The notes beneath the pieces were generated by a model. That model saw only the letters and a list, made by a program, of their open reading frames with translations, did no database searches and was not told the DNA's origin. Below are positions 46,754 through 59,414 of a DNA stretch of 64,000 nucleotides, one piece after another (the first letter of the stretch is position 1; each line of letters opens with the position of its first letter). A program made the translations under genes and the position numbers. Source of the DNA: Lantana camara (Eukaryota; Streptophyta; Magnoliopsida; Lamiales; Verbenaceae); assembly GCA_037501455.1 (NCBI GenBank), contig CM074864.1, positions 24,484,001-24,548,000 on the forward strand. The letters are read 5' to 3'.

Positions 46754-48189
46754 TTTCAGTTTTGCAGGTTCGTGCTAGGCGGGAATTAGAGTTTCGTGTC
46801 TTTTATTCGGGTCTAGCACTGCACCTTCATACATTGTACTTGTGTTGATACCAGTTATTTTGTAGTATATCTTGAATTATACTTGGATTGATATTGTAAT
46901 GATATGAATTGTTGGTACCTATAAGTAAGTATGTAAATATGGTACCTATATGTATTGAATGTTTTTGCTTCCGCTATTTTATTGCTCTGAGTTGTTTTGG
47001 TTTTAATTGAGGGTACCCGCCTAGCCTTGTGTTTTTTTTATTGTCTCCCGTTCACTATAGTTTCAGTTCATGTATGGATTATTCGTTTCATATGTGGATT
47101 GGGACTGTAGTGCGGGGGATGTGGCGCCTAGCGTTCCGGGTGCTACAAATTAATAACTAATAGAAGAGAAACCCACCTGTCTATACCTTATCGAACAAAA
47201 CCAAAAGAAAGGGAAACTTGAAGATAGCCTATGAACCCGACACGTCTCCGCCCTGGAGAAAACTGTACAAAAAGACAATACAGCACGTTCGTGAGACACA
47301 AGACACTATATGAATCATATATGACGTACGACAATTCATTATCGTGATATGATATGCATAAGAAATAACAATGTGCTATGAAGATGTTTATGTTCACAAT
47401 TAATGCCACAAAGACACATAAATGAGTCATTCGTTCATTACACGAATAAATCGTGTCCATTCATTATCATTCTTTCATTCAATATCAATTGTTAATTCAA
47501 TATTTAATATTCAATTCATAATATATTATAATACATGTTAACATTGTATATGAATTAATTAGAGGTGAAAGGAATTCATTAAACACATAAAGAATGCAAT
47601 AATTGCAAACAAGGTCACACTGTAGCACTTAAGCGTTCATGTATAAAAGTCATGTTTATACATCATGAATGAAGTAATAAAATTCATAAAAATATCATGA
47701 CACATCATTCAATAAGTATCATTATCATAGATACAAGTTTGAAGCAAAAGAGATCAATTTAAACACATACCAAAGTCAAGGGGGTGAAAGGAACATAAGG
47801 AAATGAATTTCGGTAAAAGCTGACAGTTTTTGAAAATATGCAAGCTGTAGAAAAATGGAAATTTATTGAGTTCTAGAAGTTGGAATTAAGTTTTGTTTGA
47901 TGGATATGAAACTAGACAAGTAGGTCTTTCCAATGATATATGGATTGAATTTTAGTTCAAAGCGACGTGAAAATGGCGTAAGCTTGAAGTGGAACGAAAA
48001 TAGATTTTCGATGAAGTGGCGACACCAAAATGGGTCGATTATATCTCTCAAACCAGGATGAATTTTAAGGTGATTCTAATTGGATAATATTCTAGACTTC
48101 AAAAAGTTTCAGTGGTCCAAATTTCAGGTCAATCGGAGTTCGTTTGAATAGGTAACGATGAACAAAACTGTACATATGTGCAGGCTTGG

Positions 48190-48364
48190 GGAGACACGAG
48201 GGTGTCTCCTTCCAAGAAGAAAAGGTGACACGGGGGTGTCGGAGGTCCGTAGCTAAACTCAAGGGAGACACGGGGGTGTCTCCCCCTTAGTACAAAAGGT
48301 GACACCCCCGTGTCCAAGGTCAGAAACATGACCAAACGAATTAAAACTTGGACATGGGCGTGTC
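48190..48364 (-). repeat. Five-palindrome array in the minus-strand solo LTR
   Basis: Centres are near 48199.5, 48233.5, 48273.5, 48307.5 and 48357.5, so spacings are 34, 40, 34, 50. Two units have extended arms (GGAGACAC/GTGTCTCC). The fourth has the central Gs as Cs. A sixth member is absent or decayed. The 34-bp pair spacing matches the array at 45603. Confidence 0.85.
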
Positions 48365-49834
48365 ATTAATCTGCTGCGTTTTTCTTCTTGGAAAAGAGCT
48401 GCAAATCCCCTGTTTTCAAGACTTAACAATAGAAGCAACATAGGACAATGAAAGAAAGCAATAATGGTAGCTAAAACAAGTGAAACCATGCAAGGAAACT
48501 CATGCAAATCAGCCCTCAAATGTACAAGCTGCATACCAGCAAGAAAGAGATGAAAAGATGCAAGTTCTCCATGGAAATGAGCAGTTTTTCCTTTGTTTAA
48601 CATACAAAACAATAGCAGCACGAGAAAGGAGCAAGGGTAGTAGCTTAAAATACAAAAATATGCAAGAAACCACACAAATTCAGCCACCTAAGTTCATGCT
48701 ATAAACCGACAAGAAAGGAGTTCATAAGAGGCATGAGTTTCATCCATTTTCTATCATGAAAGCTAAAGAGCATTAATGAAAACTTATACCTCATTCAACT
48801 ACCATCAAATAGGTTCAAAGAATAGCAATAAATAAGCCATAAAGAACATCATACGAGTCTCATAATTCAATTCAAGCCAAGGATGATCATATTCCTTCAA
48901 ATTTCTTCCAACCCTAACTATTCATTATGTATGCCAGAGCCATGTATTCTCAAGCTCAACGCAAGATTCATATGGATTAAAGGAAGCGCAATAAGGTGGA
49001 GAACAAGAATCCACTCTTACCTTCAAAGTTGGAGCATGAAATGGCTTGCCTTGAGCTAAAAAGACAATAATGGAGGAAAAGGGTTCTTGTTTGCTTCTTT
49101 CTTCCTTCCTTGGCTTTGTGGTCTGAGATCAGTAGTAAAAATGGGAGAGAAGGGATGGTTTTTGGGTATGATTAATTCAAAGAAAGGATAAGTAATTAGA
49201 CTCTAGCTCACAAGTAGGTATTAGGTACGTGTGGCTGAAATCTGTATCATCGGGGGTTGAAATAGCATTGAAAAATTACAAAGCTTATTCTATTGGGTCC
49301 GAATTGTCGATTCGAGTCTAATGGCAAAGACAAAACTCAAATCCGAGTTCCCGAGATCAAGTTATGATTAAATGACTCAAGGGTGGCCAATTTGCAGAAA
49401 GGCCCAAAACTTTGAACAAAAGTTCAATTGAGTCCACTAAGGTTCAAACAAGTCCAAATCGAATATAAATCATACAATTAAGTCTTAAAATCATAAAAAT
49501 TATATAATTCACGAATTTCGTAGGCTCGAGAATTAAATTCATATCATATAAATTCATAAATCATAAGAATTCAAATTATATAAACACTTAGGGCATTTCT
49601 TAGCATTTTAATTCAAATAATTCATATAAGTTCATATAAATCATATTAGTCATAGAATAAAATTAAATTTCAAGAACATAAATCAATTAAAGTATGAAAT
49701 TAAATACGAATACGGAAAAATAAACTCACACGTGGTACAAACCTGTACGTACGACGACGTGGGGCATTACAAAACCACCCCATTCTCTCCCTCATTTCTT
49801 CATCACATTTTCAAAAAGAGAAAGAAGGAGAAAG

Positions 49835-51848
49835 TGTTAGTAATAGTACCCTTAAAGCAGTTTTATGCTTTACTATTTCCTTGTAAAATCACAAACAGTC
49901 TTTGAATAATAAACGAAATGATTTTGTTCATAGGCAATCACTTCTTTATGTGCTTATTTATGTTTGTTTGGGTTTGACTGTGTTTTGCATGTACTGAACT
50001 CCCCTAATCCGATGAGGCTGTTAAGAACTTTGTCGTTATGAGAACGGCACATGAAACACGTTTTTAACTCCATAGGCGAGGATTAGAAACTTCTCCAAGT
50101 CAATGAGTCCGACAGATAGTGGGAGTGTCGACCTTGACTCTACTGAGACTTGCTTATGTGATTATGCCCTTTTGAAGGATCACTCAGTTTCTTGGAGTGA
50201 TATGTGCATACGTTGATGCGTTCATAATATATAAGGGTGATTGTGACAAGAACTTCATCACTGGGATGTCCCGCGTGAGAACATTCCTAAATGGGAAAGG
50301 AACTTTCCAGAAACTTCCAGATTAGGAAATATCTCATAGGTCAATGACGTTATTCATTAATCCTCAGACTTGAGGTTCTGTAATGTCTCATATGAGCTAA
50401 CTATGTAATCTTTGATATAGGCTCAAAAGGGTGTCGCCATATAGACACCTGAACTATGACCTATGTTGGGGTTGCACAAGTGGCATATGTAGAATTAGAA
50501 GAATCGATAAAGGACCTACACTTGTTAAGAACAAGAATGATCTCTTACTGATTGAGTTGTTCATAGTCCATTAAACATTAAACCCTTGGCCAAGGTGGAT
50601 AAAAGATCAAGACATCTAGAAAATTGGATTTTCTAGGATTGAGATCGAAATGGATATGAAACGAACTTAACTTTAAAGATCAAGAATATTTGGGCTCTGA
50701 GAATATTCTCATGCCTTAGTTCTTGATTGAGAGATGGAGTTGTAGGAGGATCGTATTTAACTGATTGTCATTAACTGAAAGGTTCTTCGATTCATTTCGT
50801 TATTCGGATAGGGGTCACACACCCATTGCTAGATTATGGTAGTGTAATCTGTGAAGTGATTAATTAATTAGGGAATTAATTAATTACTGTCACTGCTAAT
50901 CGAATTATGAACCTAAAGGGTCACACACAAATGCCAGAATACGAGGGTTATGGTAAGATGTTAATATGATTAACGAAGGATCAAATTGTTGATCAAAAAT
51001 GGAGATCTGAACACGTGGGCATTGCCACGTAACTTCCACGTGTCATGCATAGCATGCGTGGCTGCCACATGTCACGCACATGTGGCACGTACATGTTTCC
51101 ATTTGTGTAATTATATTACACGTGAATTTTTTTCTAGAATTAATTAACTAAATTGTAATTAATTAATTTTAGTCTTTTAATTAATTATTGAATTAATCGT
51201 TAAGACTATTCTCAAATAAACTTAACCCAATAAATAATTAATTGGGAATTAATTTATTTATTGAATATTGACTTTTAACTTTAGGAAAGTTGAAAAGTCC
51301 AACTTCCTATTATAGGAGAGAGAAGATTATTCTTGCAAGACTTGGAGAACAAGTTGGGAACTTATTCTTCCAATTAAATTAATAATTAATTAGTTAATTA
51401 GTGAGTAAGAAAACAAAGTCCACTTGGTTTAAGAAACCCTAAGGATTTTTGAACCAACCTAGTATATATACTAGGGGTGGTGCTTCTCTTATTGTTTAGC
51501 CCAACACTCAAGAAGTGTTAAGTTTTTGAGAAAATCCAAAAGAAAAGTTTTCAAAGTAAATCCTAGCCAAACACAAGCTATAGAACTAGCGTTCTCACTC
51601 GCTTGATCGTGTTCTAGGACTAGTGTGGATACGCTTTGGAGGGCTTCTACTTTGGAGTCTAATTCGAAGGCCGTTCTAGGGATTTCGCTTGAAGGGTGAT
51701 CGTTAGGCGGTAACGGCATCACTAAAAATCTTCTAACATTGTAAGTTTGTAAAACACCCTACGATACGATACGAAAATTGCATGACAACGATTAAACTTT
51801 CGAAAAATTTTAAACTTCCGCTACTCAACTCTTTCGTGTTTTCTAACA
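49835..51848. mobile_element. Copia-type solo LTR, 2.0 kb
   Basis: It starts TGTTAG and ends CTAACA (6-bp inverted ends), with GAAAG on both sides (49830-49834, 51849-51853). A TATA region is at 51463 and no coding frame is present. TGTTAG ends and ~2 kb size suit Ty1/Copia LTRs of the Angela/Tork kind. The family call is inferred from form only; a TRIM-like non-autonomous element was considered, but no internal LTR pair is visible. The TATA suggests plus-strand reading. Confidence 0.75.
51458..51475 (+). promoter_or_regulatory. TATA box within an 18-bp palindrome
   Basis: CCTAGTATATATACTAGG is a perfect palindrome with TATATATA at 51463-51470, about 380 bp before the LTR end, where a Copia LTR promoter is expected. 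Confidence 0.55.
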
Positions 51849-54233
51849 GAAAGAAGGGTTCAATATTCACCTTCAACTTTGAGCTCAAGTTCCGACTTCG
51901 ATTCTCGCCCGATTAACGATCCAAGGTAAGCATTGAAATCTTCTCTTCGCATGCTTCGTTTCTATCCAAATAAACCTTGTTTCTATTGCTTGATTTCTTG
52001 AACTTGAGGAAGATGATGATAAGTATTTGTATATAGAAATTTGCTTCCTTGCTCTCATACTTGAATAATATGCTCCAAGATTAGTATATATTGTTCTCTT
52101 AAGCTCCCTTGTCGTATATTTGTCGGAATTCTCTTCATTGATAGAGTGAAGCTTGAAACTCCATTAATGGAGCTTGAATACACTTTCATGGAATCTTGTT
52201 TTGTAGCATTTTTCATGAGCTAAAAATGTGATTAAGTGTTAAGCACGGAATTTGGGACCTAAACATGCATTTAAGTGTGAATTTGAGTGAAAATTGGTGG
52301 TTGTGTGTGTTGTTGTCGCTGCTGCTTGTTGTGCCTTTTGCTCCCCTTCATTCTGCCACTTTTGTGGCAGAACTTGAGCTTGCAAGACTGTGCGTGACTC
52401 CCCCCTTAAGAGAATTAGACATAGCCGTGTATGGCCATGTATGTTTGTGCATAGATTTGGGGGCTATCATGAGACACCCCGGTGTCTCCTTTTGTCCTTG
52501 GAGGGGTCCTGTGACTCCCTAGGAGCTTTTAGCTCCTAACCCCAGCCACCCCCGTTGCTGGGAATGCAAAGGATGGGGATCACCCCCTTGACCCCCCATA
52601 TTTTGTGGTAATATGTATATTTCGCCGTTCGATTCGTGTGCTCTTTTCCCTCCTTAACTTTGATCCCTAAAATGTTTTATGCTCTTATATGGATGTAAAT
52701 TCATGTAATATGATATGTTATGTGATTATATGGTACTTTATTGAATGTTAAAGTGTGTTATATGTTCGAAAATGAATAAGTGCCACCGTATGCCTTCCAT
52801 TTACGCTTGTTAGCATTAATTGTGCACATGAACGTTTCTTAGCATATTTTATGAATATGTTAAGCTATGTAATGTCTTATTTTGTATGAAATTGATATAA
52901 ATATGAACTATGCCTACGTGGTTGCATCTCTTAAGTGCATAAACATACGCCATGTGTCTATGTGGTTCATTCTTGAGTCTGAGTTTTGTGCTTGTCTTTA
53001 GTTTGTCTAGGTGCACCTGGGGTGGTGCTTCGTTAGCCGAGTTGATTTTGGGATAGATCAATCATTGTGTTTTTGGCTTCGTTGGTGTAAAGTAAGGTTA
53101 GGATATAGTTAAACCCTAATGCAACGTGCTCGTTTTACATAAATATGTGAGTGATATGTATTTTTATGACTTTGTTATACGTTTGTAAGTATGATACGCT
53201 GTGTACAAGCCCGAAATATGATATGTTCTATATGTTTGGGCCACGGATTTTATTGCACTAGGCGGCCCGGGACGGCAGCGGGCCGTTGGGATAGGCCTGG
53301 GCATAATCTCCATATGATAAGGACTAACCCGGAACCTACCAGGAGGTTGGTGGGGGATGAGACCCTGAGGGTTTGGAGTAGCTTGCACTCCCTTCACCTG
53401 TATAGATGGCTAGGGGGTATACACCCTTCCATCATTGGAGTTAAGGAGGTATATTATGTATGCACGTATATGTTTTGATTTATTTTTGATATGATATGAT
53501 ATGAGAAAGAGGTTGGAATATGATGTTTGTACCCGCCGAGCTATATCTATGTGTTTTGATAGATTCGTGAAATGGGGATAGATTCGTTAATAAGATAAAA
53601 TATGGTTATGTTTTAAAATGATAAGATAAGTTATGGAATTGTATGATATAATATGAAACATACGTTATGTTTTGAATACGTTAAGCTAAGTTACATTTGT
53701 CTTGTTTTGTTAAACAACCCCTATACGTATGTCTCAGGGGCAAATATTTTGGCGTGCAAAAACTATCCCCGGGGTCATGAACATTATGATTTGAACGTGT
53801 TATGCTCTTATATATGTAGTGTGTGTGGGTAGCCCCTCACTCAGTCAGTGTGACTGACCCTCTCCCTCCCCAACATTTTTAGTTTGCATGTTTGGGTTCG
53901 GAGTCCGAGCTAGGCAGCGTGAGTCGAGTCCTTGGAGTTTGTCGAGTCTTTTGCTTTGTACGAGTCTGTTATATTTCATATGAATTCGAAAATGTTGTAT
54001 ATAAATGAGTTAATGTATGTATATCCTATTTATGTTATGATATGATTTCGGGACAGGCTTCCAGGGATATATAGATGACCCCGTGGCTTTTATAATTATG
54101 TTTGAATTCGGGATTAGGTATCTATGCTAGTTGAACCTGTCAATTGTTGATGCATAATTTCATTTGTTTTGAATGCTTCCGCTTTCGCACTTGCTTTTGT
54201 TGTTTTGATTTTGAAGTCAGGGTCTAAGTACCG
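51849..54233 (+). mobile_element. Old Tekay-type LTR, right-hand part
   Basis: Landmarks match the sister LTRs: a GTGTCTATGTGG box at about 52952, CCCCGGGGTCATGAAC at about 53767, the stem-loop TCAGTCA-GTG-TGACTGA at 53841-53857, and GGGACAGG at 54050. It is cut at 54233 by the next element, so its 3' end lies beyond the window. Other parts are at 49777-49834 and probably 39420-39854. Only one clean palindrome of the array type survives (GAGACACCCCGGTGTCTC, 52471-52488). Confidence 0.7.
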
Positions 54234-55175
54234 TGTAACGCCCCAGCTTTCGGCATTTCAGGTATGAACGCCACGTGTGAGTTTGAGAGTTAGAATTTAA
54301 TTTTATTTGATCATTTCTTTATTTTTTTTCCGCATCATGACATAGTTTTTATAAAATTTTATTCTAAGTATTTTTATAAGACTCATATTTATGGCATAAA
54401 TTGAACTTGATTGTAACGTGAATGAAATTCCTGAGCATGATCTAATTTCTTTTATGTCCTTATGTGATCATTTCATTAATTTTGGGACTTAATTGCATTA
54501 TTTTTGCATTGGACTTAATTGTTCATTTATTATGGAATTGGACCTAATCCCATGACTTAAAAAAATTGAGGGACTTAATAGCAATTGGAGCATTTTTCCC
54601 CTTTCTATAGCAACATATCACGTACCTTATCTCCATTTCATACAAAACACATTACATACACTAGCTCCTTTCTTCCTTGTTCAACCGAGGCAAAACCCTC
54701 ACCAAGTAGAGAAGGAATTTCATCATTCAAGCTAGATTTTGTGGGATTTAGGAGCATTGAAGCATCATCAACATCATATATTTATCTCATCTTCCATTTC
54801 TCTCATTTAAGGTAACTTTGGAGAATTGTTGATTTTCTTGAATGGAATGGGTTAGATAGCGCTTTGTTATATGTTGGTTGATTTGTGTATTTGTTGTTGG
54901 AAGTATGTTTATGAACTTTAAGTTTAAGTTTGATGCATATATCTTGTGGTTTTTGGACTTAGAGCATGAGTGATGATATGGGTTTCAAATGATGGATTCT
55001 TGATGATCTAGCTTAGAATTATGTGTTTTTATGAGTTATTGAATTATAAGTATGCTAGCATGTGTATTTCAGGAAATATGTGCATTTGAACTTGGTTTTG
55101 AATCATATTAATTGAGTGGTTTTTGGTTCGTATTGCTTTGCTGCTACTGCCCTGTTTCTGCTGTAACTGCGTAGC

Positions 55176-55399
55176 GGGAATGGCCATTCCCATCCCAGTT
55201 CATTCTGGGAACGGCCATTCCCACCCCTTGCCAGCTGTCCCGCGAGACTGGAAACGGCCCTTCCCAATTTTGGCCTGTGGCCAGAACGGCTGTTCGTAGC
55301 CCCAAAATTTCCCAAATTCTTACAGACGCGCGGGATTTAGTTCGGGGAGCCGGGAACGGCCATTCCCAGCTCCAGTTCAAAATCGGAACGGCCGTTCCC
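55176..55399 (+). repeat. Six-palindrome array, GGGAACGGCCGTTCCC type
   Basis: Units are at 55176, 55207, 55250, 55282, 55352 and 55384 (16 bp each); centre spacings are 31, 43, 32, 70, 32. The first is the perfect palindrome GGGAATGGCCATTCCC, in which both half-sites changed together relative to the consensus. The fourth is degenerate. Confidence 0.9.
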
Positions 55400-55844
55400 A
55401 TGCTTCAGTGGGTTTTGTCAACTTTCTGCATTAAATGTATTTTTCCAAACTCGTTTCTAATGCCTTAATTGATCGATATGTGTTGTTATATGCTTGTTTT
55501 ATTCATGAAAATGAACATATCATATTATAATTGTCAATGCTCGTCATATTGATCATTATCACGCCGTTCGTCCTAATTGGTACATTTTGAGTCGTGTCTT
55601 GCACAGACCAGCTTCCTTGTGACGAGGAGCAGGCCGCGTGAGCTATTTCCTTGTTTGTTTTAGTCATTCAGGTGAGGTTTAATTTTAAATATATAGAACC
55701 TTTACAACCCTTATGTGGATTTTTGGCCAAAAATGTATTATTATACTATAGACTTTCATAAACCTCAATTGATTTCAAAATTCACCGAGTCTATTGTACT
55801 GAACTGACCGTTTTAGTGAGTATACTGTACTGCACTGTGGGCCC

Positions 55845-55907
55845 GAGGGTAGTGGCTCGAGCCAACTGGGAAAGCATGGGCTGACGGGTAACTCTAGCGC
55901 TATCCTC
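55845..55907 (+). promoter_or_regulatory. Conserved long stem-loop
   Basis: GAGGGTAG pairs with CTATCCTC (one G-U) and CTCGAG with CTCTAG (imperfect). The loop has AAAGCATGGGCTGACGGG, as in the other LTRs. Confidence 0.65.
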
Positions 55908-56323
55908 ACAATTTTGGGATGACCCCTGAACCCCCTAGGAGATTAGGGGAGGAAGGAGTTCTGGGCTTAGGGATTCATGTACCCTCTGCTCACACTGATT
56001 GGATGGTTGGGCCTTGCAAACCCACCATCACCCGGAGGAAGGAGGGACTGAAACTTCTACTGAATGTACTGCACTGTAATAACTTCCTTGATCACTTAAA
56101 TCATTAATAACCTAATTATTGTACACAGTTGGAGTAAGGTTGGAGAATTGCCCCACTCGTCGGGCTACTGATTGACTGAAATTGAATTAATTATTAAACT
56201 TGATAGTTGTAATCTCGGGCAATAAGATATCTTCTTTTCTCAAAGTGTATTGTTTTCCAGAAAAATATTACCCGAGATTATAACTTGCATGTATGTGCGC
56301 ATATATTTACTTACACCCCTCGC

Positions 56324-56342
56324 TCAGTCTATGGTAGACTGA
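56324..56342 (+). promoter_or_regulatory. Conserved LTR stem-loop (TCAGTCTA type)
   Basis: TCAGTCTA-TGG-TAGACTGA gives an 8-bp perfect stem 402 bp before the LTR end. Confidence 0.65.
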
Positions 56343-56734
56343 CACCTCAACCTTTTCAGTTTTGCAGGTGCGTGCTAGGTGGGAATTAGAGTCTAGTTCG
56401 TCTTTAATTTGGGTCTAGCACACTTCACCTTCATATTATGTTCATGTATTGGTATTTATATATTGGTGTAGCATGTCTTGGACTTGTTTTGGAGATGATA
56501 TTGTATTGATATTTAAATATAGTACCTATAAGTATTGAATAAATTATTGCTTCCGCTTTATTGCTCTGATGTGTTTGTTTGGTTTGGGGGTTAGTCCCGC
56601 CTAGCTGTTGTCGTTTTTTTATTGTCTCCCATTCGCTATAGCTTTGATTCATGTATGGATTGCTCATTTCATATGTGGATTGAACTATAGTGCGGGGGAT
56701 GTGGTTCCTAGCGTCCGAGTGCTACATCCTACGG

Positions 56735-56746
56735 TGGTATCAGAGC
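56735..56746 (+). promoter_or_regulatory. Primer-binding site, initiator tRNA-Met type
   Basis: TGGTATCAGAGC lies 8 nt after the LTR end, the same offset as in the element at 23435-35848. Confidence 0.92.
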
Positions 56747-56996
56747 CCGGTTGCAAAATCGAGTCTCTAGCGTCGTGTCTTGTGGGTTTAGGTCGTGCGG
56801 CATAGGAACTAATTGTCAACTTGAGATTCTTGCATCGTTATTTGAATTCTTTGAAGTATGTGAACCTACTTGAAGTATTTGAACTTACTTGAACTCTACG
56901 AATTAAATGAATTTGATGATTTATGTGCAATTTGAGAATTATTTGTACACATTGCATCTACTAATTGAACATGCAAAATAGTGACTTGATTTCAAG

Positions 56997-59414
56997 ATGG
57001 CTCGCGATAGACATCATCGTGATCGTTCTCTGGGACATCGACATCGTCGTCACCATCGCCATGAGAGATCACGTCCTGCTCCACCTCCTCAGGCTCAGCC
57101 ACAGGACTTTGTGAATGTAGTGGTGGGTCTTATTGATCAGAGAGTCCAGGATTATGTTCCTCCAGCACCACCAGTTCCACCACCACAACCGGGGGGCCAG
57201 ATTTCAGTGATTTTCAGGGAGTTCCAGAACCAGCATCCTCCCAAGTTCTATAAAGGGAATGATATTTAGGTGGAGCAGTGGTTAAAGGAAGTAGAGAGGA
57301 TTTGGGAGCTTATCCCGTGTGAGTCCCAGGAGAAGGCCCGATGCACCATTTCTTTGATTCAGACGGAGGCATAATCATGGTGGGAGAGTGCCCGGATTGT
57401 ATTAGATGTCGGCGGTGTGGAAGTTGATTGGGAGGTTTTCGTCAGAGAGTTCAGAAACAAGTTTATTCCTCCATTTTCTCGCACTCGAAGATTGAAGGAA
57501 TTTACTGAACTTAAGCAAGAAAACAGGTCGGTTTCAGAGTATATCGCCGAGTTTGAGAGATTATCCCGCTATGCTCCTAATATAGCGAGTGATGATTTCC
57601 ATAACACGATGCAGTTTGTTCAGGGCCTTAGACCGGATATTCAGACAGTGATTGAGGTGGTCAACACGAGCACCTGGGTGAAGGCTACTAAGAAGGCATT
57701 GTTGGTTGAGGATTCGGTGAATGCAAGGAGATCTACCTATCGTTCAGGTTCGGGCTCAGGTTTCGGATCGGGTTTTAGAGGTTCAGGTTCGAGTTTAGGT
57801 TCGGGCAAGAGGCCTATGACTTATTCTTCTCCACCACCAGCTCCGAAGGGCCCTGGGAAGAAGCCCCGACCAGCAGGACTAGTGTTCAGAGCTCCAGCTG
57901 TGCCAGCTTTGCCACCACCACCCGAGAGGCCTGCATGTACCTTCTGTGGACAGACTACACATATTTATGATAACTGCAGGAGGCGTCTGGGCTTGTGTTT
58001 GATTTGTGGGAGCACCAAGCATATGGTAGATGGATGTCCAGATCGCACGATGCCACCACCTGGAGGTCAGAGACCACTGATCAGAGCTCGTGCTTATGCG
58101 TTGGACGGAGAGCAGCAGGATGCCGATATTGATCCAGCCGCGGTAGTTGAAGGTACCATTTGCATACATGGCACGAACATTCATACCTTATTTGATCCGG
58201 GAGCTACACACTCCTTTCTCTCGAGTGCTATATCTGTTTCTTTGCCTTTGCCTGTTACTCGCTCTTCTGCATGTTATGTGGTTAGTACTCCTTTTGGTGG
58301 TAGTATAGAATCTGATCGGGTGTTCAGAGAGGTTCCGGTGAGTATCGAGGGTCGAGTTTTCTTGTCAGACTTCATTGGGTTGCTGATGACTTGTTACGGG
58401 TGCATTTTGGGCATGGATTGATTGTACAGACATTCTGCTACAGTTGATTGCAGGGCAAAGAGAGTTCAGTTGGGATCAGATTTGATAGTGGGAAGGAGTT
58501 CTAAGATAGTACCTCTACTTTCTTTCTCAGAAGCTCAGAAGTTGGTCTGAGAGGGAGCTACGGGTTTCATTGCATATATTCTCAACAAGCCCAAGGATCA
58601 GAGTAAGTTGGAAGAAACTGAAGTAGCGAAGGAGTTTCCTGAGGTCTTTCCTGAGGAATTGGATTCTTTACCTCCAGATCGGAAAATTGAGTTTGTGATT
58701 GATTTGTACCCTAATGCAGAGCCATACTCCAAGACTCCGTATCGTATGGCTCCGGCCGAGTTGAAAGAGTTGAAGACTCAACTTGATGCGTAGTTGGAGA
58801 CTGAGTACATTAGACCGAGTTCTTCTCCCTGGGGTGCACCGGTTTTGTTCGTAAAGAAGGACGGAACTTTGAGAATGTGTATAGTCTATAGGGAGTTGAA
58901 CCGGATGACGATCAAGAACAAGTATCCCCTTCCACACATCGAGGAGTTATTTGACATACTTCAGGGATCTAAAGTTTACTCGAAATTGGATTTGAGACAG
59001 GGATACTACCAGCTGCGAATCTGAGCAGAGGATATTTCAAAGACAGGATTTAATACTCGGTACGGGCATTATGAATTCGTGGTGATGCCGTTCGGTTTAA
59101 CTAATGCCCCTGCAGCTTTTATGGATATGATGCACAGGATCTTCAGACCTTTTCTGGATAAGTTTGTGGTAATTTTTATTGATGATATTCTGGTTTTCTC
59201 TGAGTCTGCCGAGGAGCATGCGAGGCATCTTCAGTTGGTATTGAGGACTTTAAAGGAGCATCAGTTATTTGTAAAATTCAGTAAGTGTGAGTTTTGGATT
59301 GACAGGGTGTCTTTCTTGGGTCACGTGATTTCGGGAAATAGTTTGGAGGTCGATCCTTCGAAGATTGAGTCAGTGTGGAAGTGGGAGAAACCTGAGAATG
59401 CCTCGGAGATTAGA
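56997..59414 (+). pseudogene. gag-pol: Tekay gag-pol, six in-frame stops, truncated
   Basis: A single frame from MARDRHHRDRSLGHRHRR (56997) runs to the LTR insertion at 59415 with no frameshift but stops at 57267 (TAG), 57372 (TAA), 58419 (TGA), 58548 (TGA), 58791 (TAG) and 59022 (TGA). Contents in order: gag domain (KFIPPFSRTRRLKEFTEL), two CCHC knuckles (CTFCGQTTHIYDNC, CLICGSTKHMVDGC), protease (TLFDPGATHSFLSS), and RT with [33 protein letters not shown] and the catalytic FIDDILVF. One Lys is missing from the usual KKKDG and the usual CIDYREL reads CIVYREL. The stops fit C-to-T or G-to-A change at Gln, Trp and Arg codons. RNase H and integrase are absent from the window. Confidence 0.93.

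Larger units (their letters stand above)
44667..47147 (+). mobile_element. Tekay-type solo LTR, 2.48 kb
   Basis: It starts TGTAACGCCCC, ends CGGGTGCTACA, and is flanked by AATTA on both sides (44662-44666, 47148-47152). The head contains CAGGTAAGCACGCCACGTG, shared with the LTRs at 54234, 59415 and 62027. It carries the six-palindrome array and both conserved stem-loops. A GATT microsatellite lies at about 46200-46222. Confidence 0.93.
39855..49771 (-). mobile_element. Tekay-type solo LTR, minus strand, twice interrupted
   Basis: The left end TGTGGTGCCC is the reverse complement of an LTR 3' end (the next ~100 bp mirror the TATGGATT...TAGTGCGGGG end of the sister LTRs). The right end GGGGCATTACA is the reverse complement of the TGTAATGCCCC head. 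AAACC flanks both sides (39850-39854, 49772-49776). Two solo LTRs sit inside it at 40145 and 44667. Net length is about 3.74 kb. No coding region is present. Confidence 0.88.
54234..56726 (+). repeat. 5' LTR of the 54234 element
   Basis: This 2,493-bp LTR runs from TGTAACGCCCC to GAGTGCTACA. It carries CACGTG near 54271, the palindrome array at 55176-55399, the long stem-loop at 55845-55907 and the short stem-loop at 56324-56342. Confidence 0.93.

Noticed and set aside
55103..55401. Overlapping ORFs rich in NGRS/ERPF words (also near 60456 and 63027)
   Set aside because: They are translations of the GGGAACGGCCGTTCCC palindromes, which are open on both strands by symmetry.
56735..56746. Possible tRNA gene fragment (TGGTATCAGAGC)
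   Set aside because: It is a retrotransposon primer-binding site 8 nt after an LTR; no tRNA fold surrounds it.
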